This document shows, in pieces, positions 1 through 8,091 of a stretch of 32,201 nt of DNA. The translations under genes were made by a program, and so were the position numbers. The notes below the pieces were generated by a model that saw only the letters and a program-made list of their open reading frames with translations, was not told where the DNA came from and searched no databases. The number at the start of each line of letters is the position of its first letter. Within the stretch, counting starts at the first letter, position 1. The DNA comes from Nitrososphaerota archaeon (GTDB lineage Archaea > Thermoproteota > Nitrososphaeria > Nitrososphaerales > Nitrososphaeraceae), in the NCBI GenBank assembly GCA_005877075.1, contig VBPX01000051.1, forward strand, positions 1-32,201, written 5' to 3'.

Positions 1-542
1 TATCCAAAGAGTCCATGCCAAAATGGTGCAAATCCAGAACCTTTCCACGGGCCTCCAAACTCGTGCCATGGTCCGACTCCATGTCCTTTCCATGATGACG
101 CTAATGAAGCCATTGCGAAACCTTCTGACGTATAGAGAACTTTACCATTTCCAGCATCTACAATTACCTTGTGTCCTGTCTCATTAGTTGGGTCTACAAC
201 AAAGTATGTGTATGTTAAATATCCTTGAGTTACCCCCAAATGACCTCCTAATACTTTTCCGTTGGGAATTTGTTTTAGTGCAGTTTCAGCTGCGGTTGTA
301 AAGGGAATCTTCGTATTCTCTTTAAAAAAGTTCTTTAGTTGTTGTCCTACATTTATTGAACCATTGATTTTAGGCATGTTGTCATGCATAGAGATGTTGC
401 TGTTCGTTATCATTTGTTGTTGTGCCCACAAGTACCCAAATGGTGAGGCCATCAAGATAGCTGCTGATAATAAAATCCCTGTCCCTATAATAGCAGAAGC
501 TAGGATTAGCTTCTTATTCACAATCTTTTTTACTGTTGTCAT
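1..542 (-). CDS. PepSY-domain exported protein, 3' end cut by window edge
   Basis: Reading the minus strand from ATG at 542 gives an open frame of 180 codons that runs off the left edge. An N-terminal hydrophobic helix (about residues 10-35, ending before a run of Gln) looks like a signal peptide or membrane anchor. Residues about 70-150 resemble a PepSY domain: an amphipathic helix ending 'ALKQIPNG', then strands with 'GYLTYTYFVVD' and 'VIVDAGNGKVLY'. The remaining visible part is rich in Trp, His, Gly and Pro, which could bind metal or form a flexible tail. PepSY domains are usually extracytoplasmic and thought to inhibit proteases or bind ligands; the role here is unknown. A palindrome lies about 50 bases upstream (592-604). 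The family call is by eye. Confidence 0.72.
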   Translation of the reverse strand, partial: MTTVKKIVNKKLILASAIIGTGILLSAAILMASPFGYLWAQQQMITNSNISMHDNMPKINGSINVGQQLKNFFKENTKIPFTTAAETALKQIPNGKVLGGHLGVTQGYLTYTYFVVDPTNETGHKVIVDAGNGKVLYTSEGFAMASLASSWKGHGVGPWHEFGGPWKGSGFAPFWHGLFG

Positions 543-886
543 AAGATAAAGAGTCTAAGCGACTATTTTATTCATTATTTACCTATGACACGTAACTTTG
601 TTACCTGATAACTTATCTCGTTCTTAATATTATAATTCGTAGAATGCAGAACACATTAGTTAAGTGAAAATCTTGGAAATCTACTTTATTTACCAATGTC
701 TCATAGAGAGTGATATGGTAAATATTCATACGTATTTCCCAATAATTCGTAATAGAATTTACTCCAGCCAAGTTCTAGTTTGCATTTATTTCTTTTATAA
801 AACAATCAACATCATAAATTACCAGCTCTTGTTGATAACGACTTCAGTCCAGACAGAGTCAACTCTACTTCGGCATTTAGATCAAA
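543..886. other. Intergenic region between PepSY gene and wHTH gene
   Basis: No convincing gene. A frame on the + strand (664-897) has no recognisable protein pattern and is probably chance. The segment holds the minus-strand promoter of the PepSY gene (A/T-rich box near 565-575) and the 13-base palindrome at 592-604. Confidence 0.5.
586..604. promoter_or_regulatory. Candidate operator 1: TGACAC + GTAAC-TTT-GTTAC palindrome
   Basis: TGACAC is followed by a perfect 5-base inverted repeat GTAAC/GTTAC around TTT (592-604), about 50 bases upstream of the PepSY start on the minus strand. The same TGACAC plus palindrome recurs at 1144-1162. The shared flank and the position upstream of two genes around a winged-helix regulator suggest a binding site for that regulator (inference). 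Confidence 0.45.
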
Positions 887-1153
887 TTGGTACATGAATA
901 TCGCGACAGGATATACATAAGGAAGGATATTCTCTTGAAACTTTACGAGTATGGTGAACTTAATCAAAGCAAACTTATGAGCTATTGTGGACTAAACAAT
1001 GTGAAGCACAAAGAAATTCTTGATGATATGGTCAAAAAAGGAATTATAATCAGAATGGAAGAAGCTTGGGGAAATAAAACAATAATAAAATACAAGACTT
1101 CAGACACGAGATGGATAAATTATGATAGTGACGATTCTCATGATGACACGTAA
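887..1153 (+). CDS. Small winged-helix DNA-binding protein
   Basis: This 88-residue protein has the pattern of archaeal winged-helix transcription regulators: helix 1 'ILLKLYEYGELN', a helix-turn-helix 'QSKLMSYCGLNNVKHKEILDDMVKKGII' region (residues about 26-54), and a basic wing 'NKTIIKYKTS'. It ends in an acidic Asp/Ser/His tail. The start is taken as TTG at 887; the upstream frame is closed by TAG at 878-880 and the ATG at 894 is out of frame. The stop overlaps the second palindrome (1150-1162). The next gene starts 46 bases downstream on the same strand. Such proteins bind DNA as dimers; the target is unknown, though the two flanking palindromes are candidates. Confidence 0.8.
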   Translation: MVHEYRDRIYIRKDILLKLYEYGELNQSKLMSYCGLNNVKHKEILDDMVKKGIIIRMEEAWGNKTIIKYKTSDTRWINYDSDDSHDDT

Positions 1154-1162
1154 CAAAGTTAC
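1144..1162. promoter_or_regulatory. Candidate operator 2: TGACAC + GTAAC-AAA-GTTAC palindrome
   Basis: This is a second copy of the 586-604 motif with the same TGACAC flank; the spacer is AAA instead of TTT. It overlaps the stop codon of the wHTH gene and lies directly upstream of a TATA-like box (TTTTATATT, 1171-1179) serving the gene at 1200. In archaea that position suits an activator next to BRE/TATA or a repressor. Confidence 0.45.
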
Positions 1163-1199
1163 TATTACAGTTTTATATTGCAAGTAGGGGTAATCAGTA

Positions 1200-1646
1200 G
1201 TGACAACAAACTCAAACAGTAACAACGACCAACCCAAAGAGAATCCCTTTCACATAATGGATGGAATAATTCAACAGCTCAACAGGACAAAAAAGATGTT
1301 TATCATAATGATTCTCACTATCATGATCATTCCACCAATAGCTTTCGCCGTTACATTTGCATTACTCGGGCCACCATTTCCATTTCACGACGCAGGAAGC
1401 CCCCATGATAGGTTTGGTCCTGGTTTCAACCCTGCCTTTGGCATCGTGCGCGTAATTCCATTTCTGATTTCCCTAATATGGTTAGGTATAGGAATAAGGC
1501 AATGGTTTGTACTTTCGAAGTGGACCAAGAAATATGAACGATATAAAGAATTACAAAAAAAGATCGATGAGAAATTATCCGATTACGACAATGCCGATGA
1601 CGAAGTAGACAAAAAAGAGAACAATAATAATGACAGACACCTGTAG
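1200..1646 (+). CDS. Two-helix membrane protein, unknown function
   Basis: 148 residues starting at GTG 1200, about 25 bases after a TATA-like box at 1171-1179, which suggests a leaderless transcript. There is a polar, Asn-rich N-terminus, one membrane helix at about residues 33-57, a Pro/Gly/Phe/His-rich loop ('PPFPFHDAGSPHDRFGPG'), a second helix at about 80-98, then a charged coiled-coil-like C-terminus (residues 105-148) ending in Asn/Asp. Both termini are probably cytoplasmic. It follows the winged-helix gene on the same strand, and a regulator-target or partner relationship is plausible. No named family was recognised. Confidence 0.72.
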   Translation: MTTNSNSNNDQPKENPFHIMDGIIQQLNRTKKMFIIMILTIMIIPPIAFAVTFALLGPPFPFHDAGSPHDRFGPGFNPAFGIVRVIPFLISLIWLGIGIRQWFVLSKWTKKYERYKELQKKIDEKLSDYDNADDEVDKKENNNNDRHL

Positions 1647-1820
1647 AGGCTTATTTTGATCGTATTGTATTGAATAATTTTACTCGAACAATTATTTTCA
1701 GATTCAACTAGTGTACAAATATACATGATTCCCACCAAACCCGACTTATAGGTTGTCAAATTAACATGGCTTCATATTGTAAACAGAAATTAAAAATTCT
1801 ATAATGGAAATACTGATTAG

Positions 1821-1853
1821 GTTCCGATTGAATATACAGTCATATCCCGACGG
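1821..1853 (+). repeat. Dispersed repeat, type A (copy A1)
   Basis: Pattern GTTCCGA, core TTGAATATACAG, then TCATATCCCGACGG. CCGA and CCGACGG are separated by exactly 19 bases. Sister copies lie at 3622, 7411 and 11978, with degenerate ones at 7942, 21342, 25096 and 26701. Confidence 0.85.
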
Positions 1854-1880
1854 CCCTACCAATATTTTAGGAATCTCAAA

Positions 1881-1905
1881 TTTGTTTCACAAACCACTGA
1901 GTCTG
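1881..1905 (+). repeat. Dispersed repeat, type E (copy E1)
   Basis: TTTGTTTCACAAACCACTGA matches the consensus built from six copies (TTCACAAACCACTGACCC). It sits about 30 bases after repeat A1. Confidence 0.65.
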
Positions 1906-1996
1906 CATAATAATAATAACATTAACTTATAGTTCTGAAATTCATTATTTTATAAATAAATAATTCATTCATTAAAAGTTAACTTATATTGTCTGG

Positions 1997-2431
1997 TTAC
2001 CATCCTGCTATATTCTTTTGACCAATAACTCTGATTGGTTTAATTTTTATCAACAGTTCTCCTTCTGCGCTATTTCTCCTACCATACGCTTCTGACTTAT
2101 TATAACCCATATACCTTGCGGCAATAATTTTAGCCCATTTGTAAACTTCGCTTGGTTCATTACTAATTATTTCTGCTATACCGTCAATAGTAACAAATGA
2201 GAAAAGAGGAGTCTGATCATCAACACATAAACGGACTCGACTGTCACGTCCAATATTTTTTGCCTTTACTGATTCTTCACCTGTATTAAAAATAATATTA
2301 TCATCTTCGTCTAATGTATACCATATCGGAACTACATGTGGTGTCCCATCCTTGTTAATGGTTCCTAATTTACCTGTAAAAGTTCCTTTCAAGAGAAAAT
2401 TTCTGATTTCATCCTTGGTCATTTCGGACAT
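1997..2431 (-). CDS. PPOX-class flavin/F420-binding split-barrel protein
   Basis: 144 residues with the split beta-barrel pattern of the pyridoxamine-phosphate-oxidase-like superfamily. The N-terminal helix 'MTKDEIRNFLLKGTFTGKLGTI' is followed by 'DGTPHVVPIWYTLDEDD' (the typical 'G.P...P.w...' strand pair), 'KAKNIGRDSRVRLCVDD', and a C-terminal 'IKIKPIRVIG' strand. Many archaeal members bind F420 or FMN and reduce small organic molecules; the substrate cannot be told from sequence. ATG at 2431 fits the family start. A second, divergent superfamily member lies at 6893-7339. Confidence 0.85.
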   Translation of the reverse strand: MSEMTKDEIRNFLLKGTFTGKLGTINKDGTPHVVPIWYTLDEDDNIIFNTGEESVKAKNIGRDSRVRLCVDDQTPLFSFVTIDGIAEIISNEPSEVYKWAKIIAARYMGYNKSEAYGRRNSAEGELLIKIKPIRVIGQKNIAGW

Positions 2432-2537
2432 TAGTATTATTAACTACGCAAAATTAATATAATTTATACCATAGAATATCGAAGCATTATTTCTGAACTA
2501 CAAAATTGTGACAAATGGTTCTGGGTTCTTTCATTTT

Positions 2538-2571
2538 GGATCCGAATTGTTAACAATTGGATTCCCGACGG
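2538..2571 (+). repeat. Dispersed repeat, type B (copy B1)
   Basis: GGATCCGA, perfect palindrome ATTGTTAACAAT, then TGGATTCCCGACGG. CCGA and CCGACGG are 19 bases apart. It lies just beyond the 3' end of htpX. Confidence 0.85.
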
Positions 2572-2627
2572 GCCCGTGATAAAATTAGTTCTCTGTGGCA
2601 TGAACGTAGATAAATGCTAATTCGTTA

Positions 2628-3509
2628 TCAGTGCGTGCCAGTCATCATTTCCTTGAGTTTCTGGACTCTTTTTTCAACTGGTGGATGAGTTGAGAAGAGG
2701 TTAGCGATGGAACTCCCTGATAAGGCAGGGATAATAAAGAATGCATTCATTTTCTGTACCTTTTGCAATTCGTTAGCTGGAATCTTGTTCATTCTTCCGC
2801 TTATTTTCATAAGTGCGTCTGCCAATTTATCTGGCCTTCCAGTCATTATTGCACCTCCTCTATCTGCTGAATATTCTCTATATCTGGAAATTGCCCTAAT
2901 TATGAGAAAACTTACCACCCATGTTACTATTGCAACCAGTATTACAATTGCCGTTGCATTTCCACTACCACGATTTCTACTTTGGTAACCGCCAAAAAAT
3001 CCAAATTGAGCGAGATACCATGCAACCGTAGAAAATACGCTAGCTAGTGTCAGAACCAGGACGTCTCGATTTCTAACGTGTGTCAATTCATGTCCTATTA
3101 CTGCTTCGAGTTCTTCATCATCGAGCAGGCCCAGTATACCAGTTGTTACTGCTATTAGGGAGCTCCTGGGGCTTTTCCCTGTGGCAAAAGCATTAGGGAC
3201 GGCTGAATTAACTACAGCTACTTTAGGTTTCGGAATACCATTTTTATTTACGAGGTTTTCAACAATATTATGTAGCTGTGGATATTCCTCTTTTGATACG
3301 ATCTTGGCTCCAGAAGTCCAGAGTACTATCTTATCGGAGAAGTACCATTGCGCCATGATCATACCCCCTGCTATAAAGGCTAGAGGAATGTAACCTACCC
3401 CAAGATAATGTAGTATGCTCAAAAATACCACATATAGAATTCCTAAAATAATGAAGCTAAGGGTCATTCGAGCAGTGAGTCCTGAGTCTCTTTTCCAAGT
3501 GATAGACAT
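2628..3509 (-). CDS. htpX: HtpX-type membrane zinc metalloprotease
   Basis: 293 residues, the normal size for archaeal HtpX (M48 family). The zinc site HELTH is visible (His140, Glu141, His144), and the third ligand is probably Glu212 in 'REYSADRGGA'. Two membrane helices precede the catalytic domain (about 15-35 and 41-58) and two follow it (about 152-172 and 186-206), the usual topology with the active site on the cytoplasmic face. HtpX degrades misfolded membrane proteins, so it belongs to membrane quality control with Hsp20 at 20500. It stands alone: repeat B1 lies past its 3' end and repeat A2 lies upstream. ATG at 3509 gives the expected N-terminus. Confidence 0.95.
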   Translation of the reverse strand: MSITWKRDSGLTARMTLSFIILGILYVVFLSILHYLGVGYIPLAFIAGGMIMAQWYFSDKIVLWTSGAKIVSKEEYPQLHNIVENLVNKNGIPKPKVAVVNSAVPNAFATGKSPRSSLIAVTTGILGLLDDEELEAVIGHELTHVRNRDVLVLTLASVFSTVAWYLAQFGFFGGYQSRNRGSGNATAIVILVAIVTWVVSFLIIRAISRYREYSADRGGAIMTGRPDKLADALMKISGRMNKIPANELQKVQKMNAFFIIPALSGSSIANLFSTHPPVEKRVQKLKEMMTGTH

Positions 3510-3621
3510 TGAATGGTTTAGATATACTATGTACTATTCCTTAATTAAACTAATCTGTTTTATAGGCACAACTCTTCTAGGTCTATCCTAATGTTATCCT
3601 GATACATTCAAATTTGCCAAG

Positions 3622-3654
3622 GTTCCGCAATAATATTCAGTCATATCCCGACGG
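3622..3654 (+). repeat. Dispersed repeat, type A (copy A2)
   Basis: GTTCCGC, AATAATATTCAGTCATATC, CCGACGG. The left end has drifted to CCGC, yet the 19-base spacing is kept. It sits between the htpX start and the 3' end of the gene at 3780. Confidence 0.82.
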
Positions 3655-3779
3655 CTGAACACCAGCCAATTAAAACTTGAGTATCACAGATAATTATCAT
3701 ACAAAGGCAGATTATCGCACTATTATCAAGCTCGATTCATTTGAGATGCCTATATACTATCTTTTGTTATGTACTATTT

Positions 3780-4118
3780 TTAATATGTAAATTGTGCTAA
3801 CTTGTTTCTCATAATACTATCTACATCTTCGGGTTTCAATTTACAGCGAATTACACCTGATGCGTCCACTATTTTGTTAACATACTTTGATTTATAGTTC
3901 TCTTCAACAATTTTGAATTTACCCCTCCCCTTATGTAATATCTTTGCTTCTATTTCTAATCCATCGATAAGGAGAACAGACCAGCAAGAGTATTTTTCCA
4001 TTATTGTACTAGAATCTTCATTGTTATTGTTATATTGTATTGAATAACACTTATCAAAATGAATTGTATCATTATCAGTAATGATTTTTCTTTTGAAATA
4101 ATTGATTATCCACATCAC
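3780..4118 (-). CDS. Hypothetical protein, small beta-rich
   Basis: 112 residues, no recognised family. It starts with a short hydrophobic segment 'MMWIINYF', followed by basic residues, an Asn-rich stretch 'YNNNNED', and alternating strands such as 'WSVLLIDGLEIEAKILHKG' and 'GVIRCKLKPEDVDSIMRNKL'. The last segment is helical. Codon and base composition match its neighbours. The start is ATG at 4118, with a second Met immediately after. It is an isolated gene between htpX and the cupredoxin; no function can be proposed. Confidence 0.6.
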   Translation of the reverse strand: MMWIINYFKRKIITDNDTIHFDKCYSIQYNNNNEDSSTIMEKYSCWSVLLIDGLEIEAKILHKGRGKFKIVEENYKSKYVNKIVDASGVIRCKLKPEDVDSIMRNKLAQFTY

Positions 4119-4262
4119 TTTATCACTTTTGTACCAATAATAAGTATTAAATTCGGAGCTCCCATTATTGATGGGGATGTGTTTGCCATATTCAAGTAAA
4201 AATCAAAATCAAAAAAGAGAGTGGAAGGCGAGACCGCCATTGAACATTACTTCCTATATTCC

Positions 4263-4868
4263 CTATGCAGCTTTTGGCAGGACCAATACCTGGCCAACCA
4301 TGTTAGGTAAATGTACGTGGCAAATGTAGGTTATGGTTCCCGGATTGTTTGCCACAAATGATACTGTGTGTATTTGTCCTCTCATCAGTTCAAAGGTATC
4401 TACTCCTTGAATAGTAATGGCATGGTGTGCTCCTTGGACTCCTATGAAGTGCAGAGTGACTTTATCACCTTGGTTGACTACTATTTGGTCTGGCGAGAAT
4501 GTGAACGATCTGAAGTCCCAAGCTCCGACTTTATTTGGTTCCGTTATTCTGAAACCTCCACCAACAGGAATTGTTGAATTTGCAGGAGGCTGCTCAGCTG
4601 GATGTAGGGGAGTGTTTTGAGGACATGTATCACATTTTATGCCAAGATTCAAGTTTGTGTTTCCATCAAGGTGTACTGTATTTATCCAGAATTCCTTGTT
4701 TGTCGATTGGTTTGGATTGACCATTTTGAATGTTGTCGTATTTTCTGCGAACGTCTTTTGTAGACTTTGGTCACTGGTTGCACTTATTACAGCTGTTACT
4801 GATAGTGCGACCATAAGGGTCGATGCTATCAGCCATTTTTGTTCTGACTTATTTTTTTGGTTATTCAT
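4263..4868 (-). CDS. Exported blue-copper (plastocyanin-like) cupredoxin
   Basis: 201 residues. A signal peptide or anchor occupies about residues 11-31. A low-complexity linker with a Cys pair 'CDTC' (79-82) precedes a cupredoxin domain at about 105-199: 'FSPDQIVVNQGDKVTLHF', 'GAHHAITIQGVD', and the copper loop 'CHVHLPNM'. Likely type-1 copper ligands are His148 or 149, Cys183, His186 and Met190. Ammonia-oxidising archaea carry many such proteins as soluble or membrane-tethered electron carriers; the specific partner is unknown. It is divergent from two small membrane proteins (4982, 5349) with about 110 bases between starts. A C-terminal fragment of a close paralogue lies at 18829-18985. 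Confidence 0.9.
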   Translation of the reverse strand: MNNQKNKSEQKWLIASTLMVALSVTAVISATSDQSLQKTFAENTTTFKMVNPNQSTNKEFWINTVHLDGNTNLNLGIKCDTCPQNTPLHPAEQPPANSTIPVGGGFRITEPNKVGAWDFRSFTFSPDQIVVNQGDKVTLHFIGVQGAHHAITIQGVDTFELMRGQIHTVSFVANNPGTITYICHVHLPNMVGQVLVLPKAA

Positions 4869-4981
4869 TTTCGTACTGGCTGTTCCTTTTATTTTTGATA
4901 TAAACGAAAAGACGAAGCTTAAGTTTGGAATCCAGCTCTGGAGTTCAGATGTGGATTTCGTAGATCTATATTTAAGTTCTA

Positions 4982-5347
4982 ATGCCTATGCATAAGTTAA
5001 AGAATCTCAATGGAGAAGGAAATGGTAATCTAGTTAAATTGATACAATTTGAATATCACTTAATCGATGCCATTTTTTATTTTGCAGGTTTTACAATCCC
5101 AATTTACTTTATCTTGAAGTCAAGAAGTAAAAAGATTGAAGATGATATTCTTGTAAAACTAATGATGTTATTTGCTAGTTTTATGTTAATCCAATTCATT
5201 TATCATATTGCCGGAATGTTAAATCTGAAGCTACTCTCAAAAGGAATTCTCGAACCAATATCTGCAGTGGCTTTAACAATATTTGCAATTATCTATTACT
5301 TTTCAATAAAAAAAATGAAGAGAAAAGAGGAAGAGGCTAGTATCTAA
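4982..5347 (+). CDS. Three-helix membrane protein, unknown function
   Basis: 121 residues with hydrophobic segments at about 29-46, 57-76 and 88-108, and a strongly basic end ('KKMKRKEEE'). Two in-frame ATGs (4982, 4988) could start it. It is divergent from the cupredoxin gene and is followed one base later by another membrane protein of similar size, so the two are almost certainly co-transcribed. No motif ties it to a named family. A role with the neighbouring copper protein at the membrane is only inferred from position. Confidence 0.7.
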   Translation: MPMHKLKNLNGEGNGNLVKLIQFEYHLIDAIFYFAGFTIPIYFILKSRSKKIEDDILVKLMMLFASFMLIQFIYHIAGMLNLKLLSKGILEPISAVALTIFAIIYYFSIKKMKRKEEEASI

Positions 5348-5348
5348 T

Positions 5349-5693
5349 TTGAATCTCGATTTAAATCCAGAATTAATTCCATCTCTGTCTATAATCACAT
5401 CGATTCTTTTTTTAGTATCTTTGGCTTTCTTTGTGCTGTTATCAATTAAATCCAAGAGTATCAGGACTTTCCAATTTCAAATTTCATTATTCATAGGACT
5501 GTATGTTCTAGGAGAGATAATTGAGATCAAAGAGCTCGCTGCATTTTTATCCATACCTGAATCGTTAGGGTCACAAATACATGTTGGTGCAACAATTTTT
5601 CTGACCTTTATTATATGGATTCGATTTTATTATTCCGAAAAAGGTATCAAAAATCTTGTCGATAGCCCTGCTGATACTGATACTCAAAAATAA
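5349..5693 (+). CDS. Membrane protein, partner of the preceding gene
   Basis: 114 residues beginning at TTG 5349, one base after the stop of the upstream gene; no ATG is available in the matching N-terminal region. Helices are predicted at about 13-33, 43-60 and 78-94, then a polar Asp-rich tail. The acidic motif 'GEIIEIKEL' lies between helices. Its size and helix count resemble the preceding protein, so the pair may be diverged duplicates or subunits of one complex. Function unknown. Confidence 0.68.
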   Translation: MNLDLNPELIPSLSIITSILFLVSLAFFVLLSIKSKSIRTFQFQISLFIGLYVLGEIIEIKELAAFLSIPESLGSQIHVGATIFLTFIIWIRFYYSEKGIKNLVDSPADTDTQK

Positions 5694-5710
5694 GATTTCA
5701 TTTTTTGCTT

Positions 5711-6067
5711 TTATTCGATTGAAAGGAATTTTTTCATTACTTTTTTTAGTGCATTAATATTTTCTTCAGCTTCAACGATAATGGTACCATCTTGTTCGTA
5801 CTTGACAGCTATTGACTGAAGGGTAGCATGAACCAAACTCGATTTCTTTCCATCTGGCGTAATTTCAATTCTATCAACCACAAGAAGTCCTTGCTTTAGA
5901 AGCCACTTTGTCTTCCTATATGCCGTGGTGTAAGGGATATTCTGTTCTCTCATGATTGAATTGACTGATTTCGACATGACCATAACTGCATTCAATATCT
6001 TTGTCATATCCTCGTCAGCCAATGCAGCAAGGATTGCCTTTTTCAGAGCTTGAGTCGTAATTATCAT
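5711..6067 (-). CDS. ArsR/winged-helix type transcription regulator
   Basis: 118 residues. Residues about 20-65 form an HTH: 'ILNAVMVMSKSVNSIMREQ' then 'IPYTTAYRKTKWLLKQGLLVVDR', where 'TTAYRKTKWLLKQGLL' is the recognition helix typical of archaeal wHTH proteins. A wing 'ITPDGKKSSLVHATLQSI' and a C-terminal amphipathic helix 'NALKKVMKKFL' (dimerisation) follow. It lies convergent to the membrane-protein pair, 18 bases after its stop. The target is unknown. Confidence 0.85.
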   Translation of the reverse strand: MIITTQALKKAILAALADEDMTKILNAVMVMSKSVNSIMREQNIPYTTAYRKTKWLLKQGLLVVDRIEITPDGKKSSLVHATLQSIAVKYEQDGTIIVEAEENINALKKVMKKFLSIE

Positions 6068-6258
6068 TATTGGCTCCCGAGTTCCATTTTAATTCATACT
6101 GTTCTAATTATTTATGTATTGATGGACCTTGTTACCAATGAAATTGTCATTACAGATGCAATCAAATTTGTTCATCAAAAGAAAGAAGAATTGTCGTGAA
6201 GTTAATGACAATAAGCTATAAACTGTCCCATACAAAATCCTTTGATATATTTTGAAAA

Positions 6259-6669
6259 TCAATCTGCTACTCGCCAGTAATTTCTTGTTATGAATTCTAC
6301 AAGGTTCCCAGCAGGATCTCGAAAATAAATTGATCTGGACTTGATATCATTTTCCCACGCCATTTCCTTTTCGATTTGTATATTATTTTTTTCTAGCAAA
6401 TCCCTTGCTTCCTCATATTGGTCTAATTCGATTTCAAAGGCAACATGAACCATTGAAGGCGGAGTAAGTGCACCATGACTGGTTTCTTTTTCAACTGCAG
6501 TTACCCCGTGATTAAAAATAAGAAGCATATTTTTATCCGTCTTTAAAAAAACATGCCTGCCTTTCTGTTCAGAGACGAGCTCTAAACCCAATTTATCAAC
6601 ATAGAATTCTTTCATTTTTTCTAAATGAGATGAATATATTGACGTTTCAACAATCTTTCTGAATTTCAT
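6259..6669 (-). CDS. VOC-superfamily (glyoxalase/bleomycin-resistance fold) protein
   Basis: 136 residues with two beta-alpha-beta-beta-beta repeats. Visible hallmarks are 'MKEFYVDKLGLELVSEQKGRHVFLKT' in the first half, and 'MVHVAFEI', 'SRSIYFRDPAGNLVEFITR' in the second. The likely metal ligands are the His in 'MVHVAF' and the Glu in 'NLVEF', plus a residue of the first strand. Members act as dioxygenases, glyoxalases, epimerases or drug-binding proteins; substrate assignment is not possible. It is a single gene with ATG at 6669. Confidence 0.87.
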   Translation of the reverse strand: MKFRKIVETSIYSSHLEKMKEFYVDKLGLELVSEQKGRHVFLKTDKNMLLIFNHGVTAVEKETSHGALTPPSMVHVAFEIELDQYEEARDLLEKNNIQIEKEMAWENDIKSRSIYFRDPAGNLVEFITRNYWRVAD

Positions 6670-6892
6670 TGTGAGCTAATGAATATAACAGATCAAACAA
6701 AATAAAGTATCTGATAGTAAAATTAGTTCTCTTATGTGGAGGTTGGAAGCGTTATGATGATATAGCTGGTTCTTAATCTAGTAATTTAAATTCATCCTGG
6801 ATCTTAATTTGGAAATCTACCGCAAGAGCAGTTTCATCAACTAATTGCTAAGTTAACTTTATCTTTTGTTAATGCTTACTCTTCAGTGTCAA

Positions 6893-7339
6893 ATGGCAAA
6901 ATCGATATTTACCCAAAAGGAAGTAGAATATCTAAAGTCTCAACGTCTTGCAAGAATAGCTTCAGCTGCAGCTTCTACACAACAAGAAGGATCCGTACAA
7001 CCTGATGTTGTACCTGTTGGGTTTGATTTTGATGGTGAATATCTGTATGTAGGCGGGATGAACCTTCTTAAATCCACAAAATTTAGAAATGTTTTGAAAA
7101 ATAACAAGGTTGCAATGGTGGTTGATGACTTGAAAAGTATCGATCCATGGGATCCAAGAGGTATAAGGATCTATGGCACTGCTGATATTGTTACTCGCCA
7201 AGGAGGTTATATGGAAAACACTGACCACCCCAATCTCCAATATATAAGGGTAAATCCCAAGAAGAAGTGGAGTTGGGGAGTTGAAGAACCTGTATTTGTA
7301 CAAGGAAAGTTCAAGGTTAAAAAAGCAAGGGCAGAATAG
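6893..7339 (+). CDS. PPOX-class F420-dependent oxidoreductase
   Basis: About 148 residues from ATG 6893; the open frame extends back to TTG 6866, but family members start with this 'FTQKEVEYLKSQRLARIAS' helix and a T-rich box near 6856 is better placed for 6893. The split-barrel pattern includes 'PDVVPVGFDFDGEYLYVGG', 'KFRNVLKNNKVAMVVDD', 'DPWDPRGIRIYGTADI', and the C-terminal 'YIRVNPKKKWSWGVEE'. The sequence fits the 'PPOX class F420-dependent' subgroup, in which deazaflavin F420 is the cofactor; the substrate is unknown. It is distinct in sequence from the one at 1997-2431. Confidence 0.85.
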   Translation: MAKSIFTQKEVEYLKSQRLARIASAAASTQQEGSVQPDVVPVGFDFDGEYLYVGGMNLLKSTKFRNVLKNNKVAMVVDDLKSIDPWDPRGIRIYGTADIVTRQGGYMENTDHPNLQYIRVNPKKKWSWGVEEPVFVQGKFKVKKARAE

Positions 7340-7410
7340 TTATTAAAGATAAGTGAAGCCTCCATAGTTCGACTCGGATTATAAACTGGTAAAGCAATTA
7401 ATGGATACAA

Positions 7411-7443
7411 GTTCCGATTGAATATTCAGTCATATCCTGACGG
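7411..7443 (+). repeat. Dispersed repeat, type A (copy A3)
   Basis: GTTCCGATTGAATATTCAG, TCATATCC, then TGACGG (one change from CCGACGG). The spacing is conserved. It lies about 70 bases after the stop of the PPOX gene, and its tail CCTCATTATATTTTAG matches the tail of A4. Confidence 0.85.
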
Positions 7444-7580
7444 CCTCATTATATTTTAGTGTCGTTCTTGATGATGAAAAATATCAAATTTGTTAAGTTT
7501 ATAAAAAATTCCGTTATGAATATACAAATTTAGATCTTGACTACGAAATATTTAGATACAACATAATAAAGAAATAATTT

Positions 7581-7772
7581 ATGTCTTCAATAGCCCTAGG
7601 TTGTCTTAAATGCGGTTCTAGTTATGAAGTTATTCCACCGGATGGTGTCTATACTGAAGCTCATTCAAAACCTAATGATCCTCCTGGTGATTTTGTCGAA
7701 ATGAAGAAAGAATGTTTTTCCTGTAAAAATAAAAATACAATTTATTGGTACAAGCCGGAAGCTAAACAATAA
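7581..7772 (+). CDS. Small zinc-ribbon protein
   Basis: 63 residues with two Cys pairs, 'CLKC' (8-11) and 'CFSC' (45-48), separated by about 33 residues. This fits a zinc ribbon or rubredoxin-like knuckle. The middle is Pro/Asp-rich ('PPDGVYTEAHSKPNDPPG'). The start is ATG 7581 after an A/T-rich leader. Such proteins are frequent in Nitrososphaerota and mostly uncharacterised; DNA, RNA or protein binding is possible. Confidence 0.75.
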   Translation: MSSIALGCLKCGSSYEVIPPDGVYTEAHSKPNDPPGDFVEMKKECFSCKNKNTIYWYKPEAKQ

Positions 7773-8091
7773 TTTATTTTTCAGAATTGTTTTAGCATAC
7801 GACTTTATTAAATTATGATAAATACATGGATATGGAAACTGAAATGTATTGAAAATATTCTGGACAAATTACACAATATCTAAATCATCCAAAATTAATG
7901 AAACAAATAAAATTGTATTTGGTTTTTGAAATCCTAATAATGGTCCACTTCAATATTCAATTGTATCCCACTTGAGTTGGATCCGAATTGTTAACAATTT
8001 GGTTCCCGACGGTAAGATGTGAATCCTTTTGTTATCTCACGCAGTCAACCCTATTTCCTTCCATTTGTTGTCGTTGTAGGATTCACAAGCT
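7773..8091. other. Convergent intergenic region with composite repeat
   Basis: No gene is visible between the zinc-ribbon gene and the CHRD gene. It holds the composite A8-B2 repeat at 7942-8012. Confidence 0.6.
7942..8012 (+). repeat. Composite dispersed repeat (degenerate A8 + B2)
   Basis: A degenerate type-A half (GGTCCACTTCAATATTCAA) is followed directly by a full type-B unit from 7979: GGATCCGA, palindrome ATTGTTAACAAT, TTGGTTCCCGACGG. B2 keeps the 19-base spacing. The same A-then-B order occurs at 21342-21400 and 25096-25163. Confidence 0.82.

Larger units (their letters stand above)
1647..1996. other. Convergent intergenic region with two repeats
   Basis: No gene is visible. It lies between two convergent genes and carries repeat A1 (1821-1853) and repeat E1 (1881-1905), followed by an A/T-rich run. 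Confidence 0.6.

Noticed and set aside
664-897. 77-codon + strand frame.
   Set aside because: Random-looking composition and overlap with the start of the wHTH gene; no promoter or motif.
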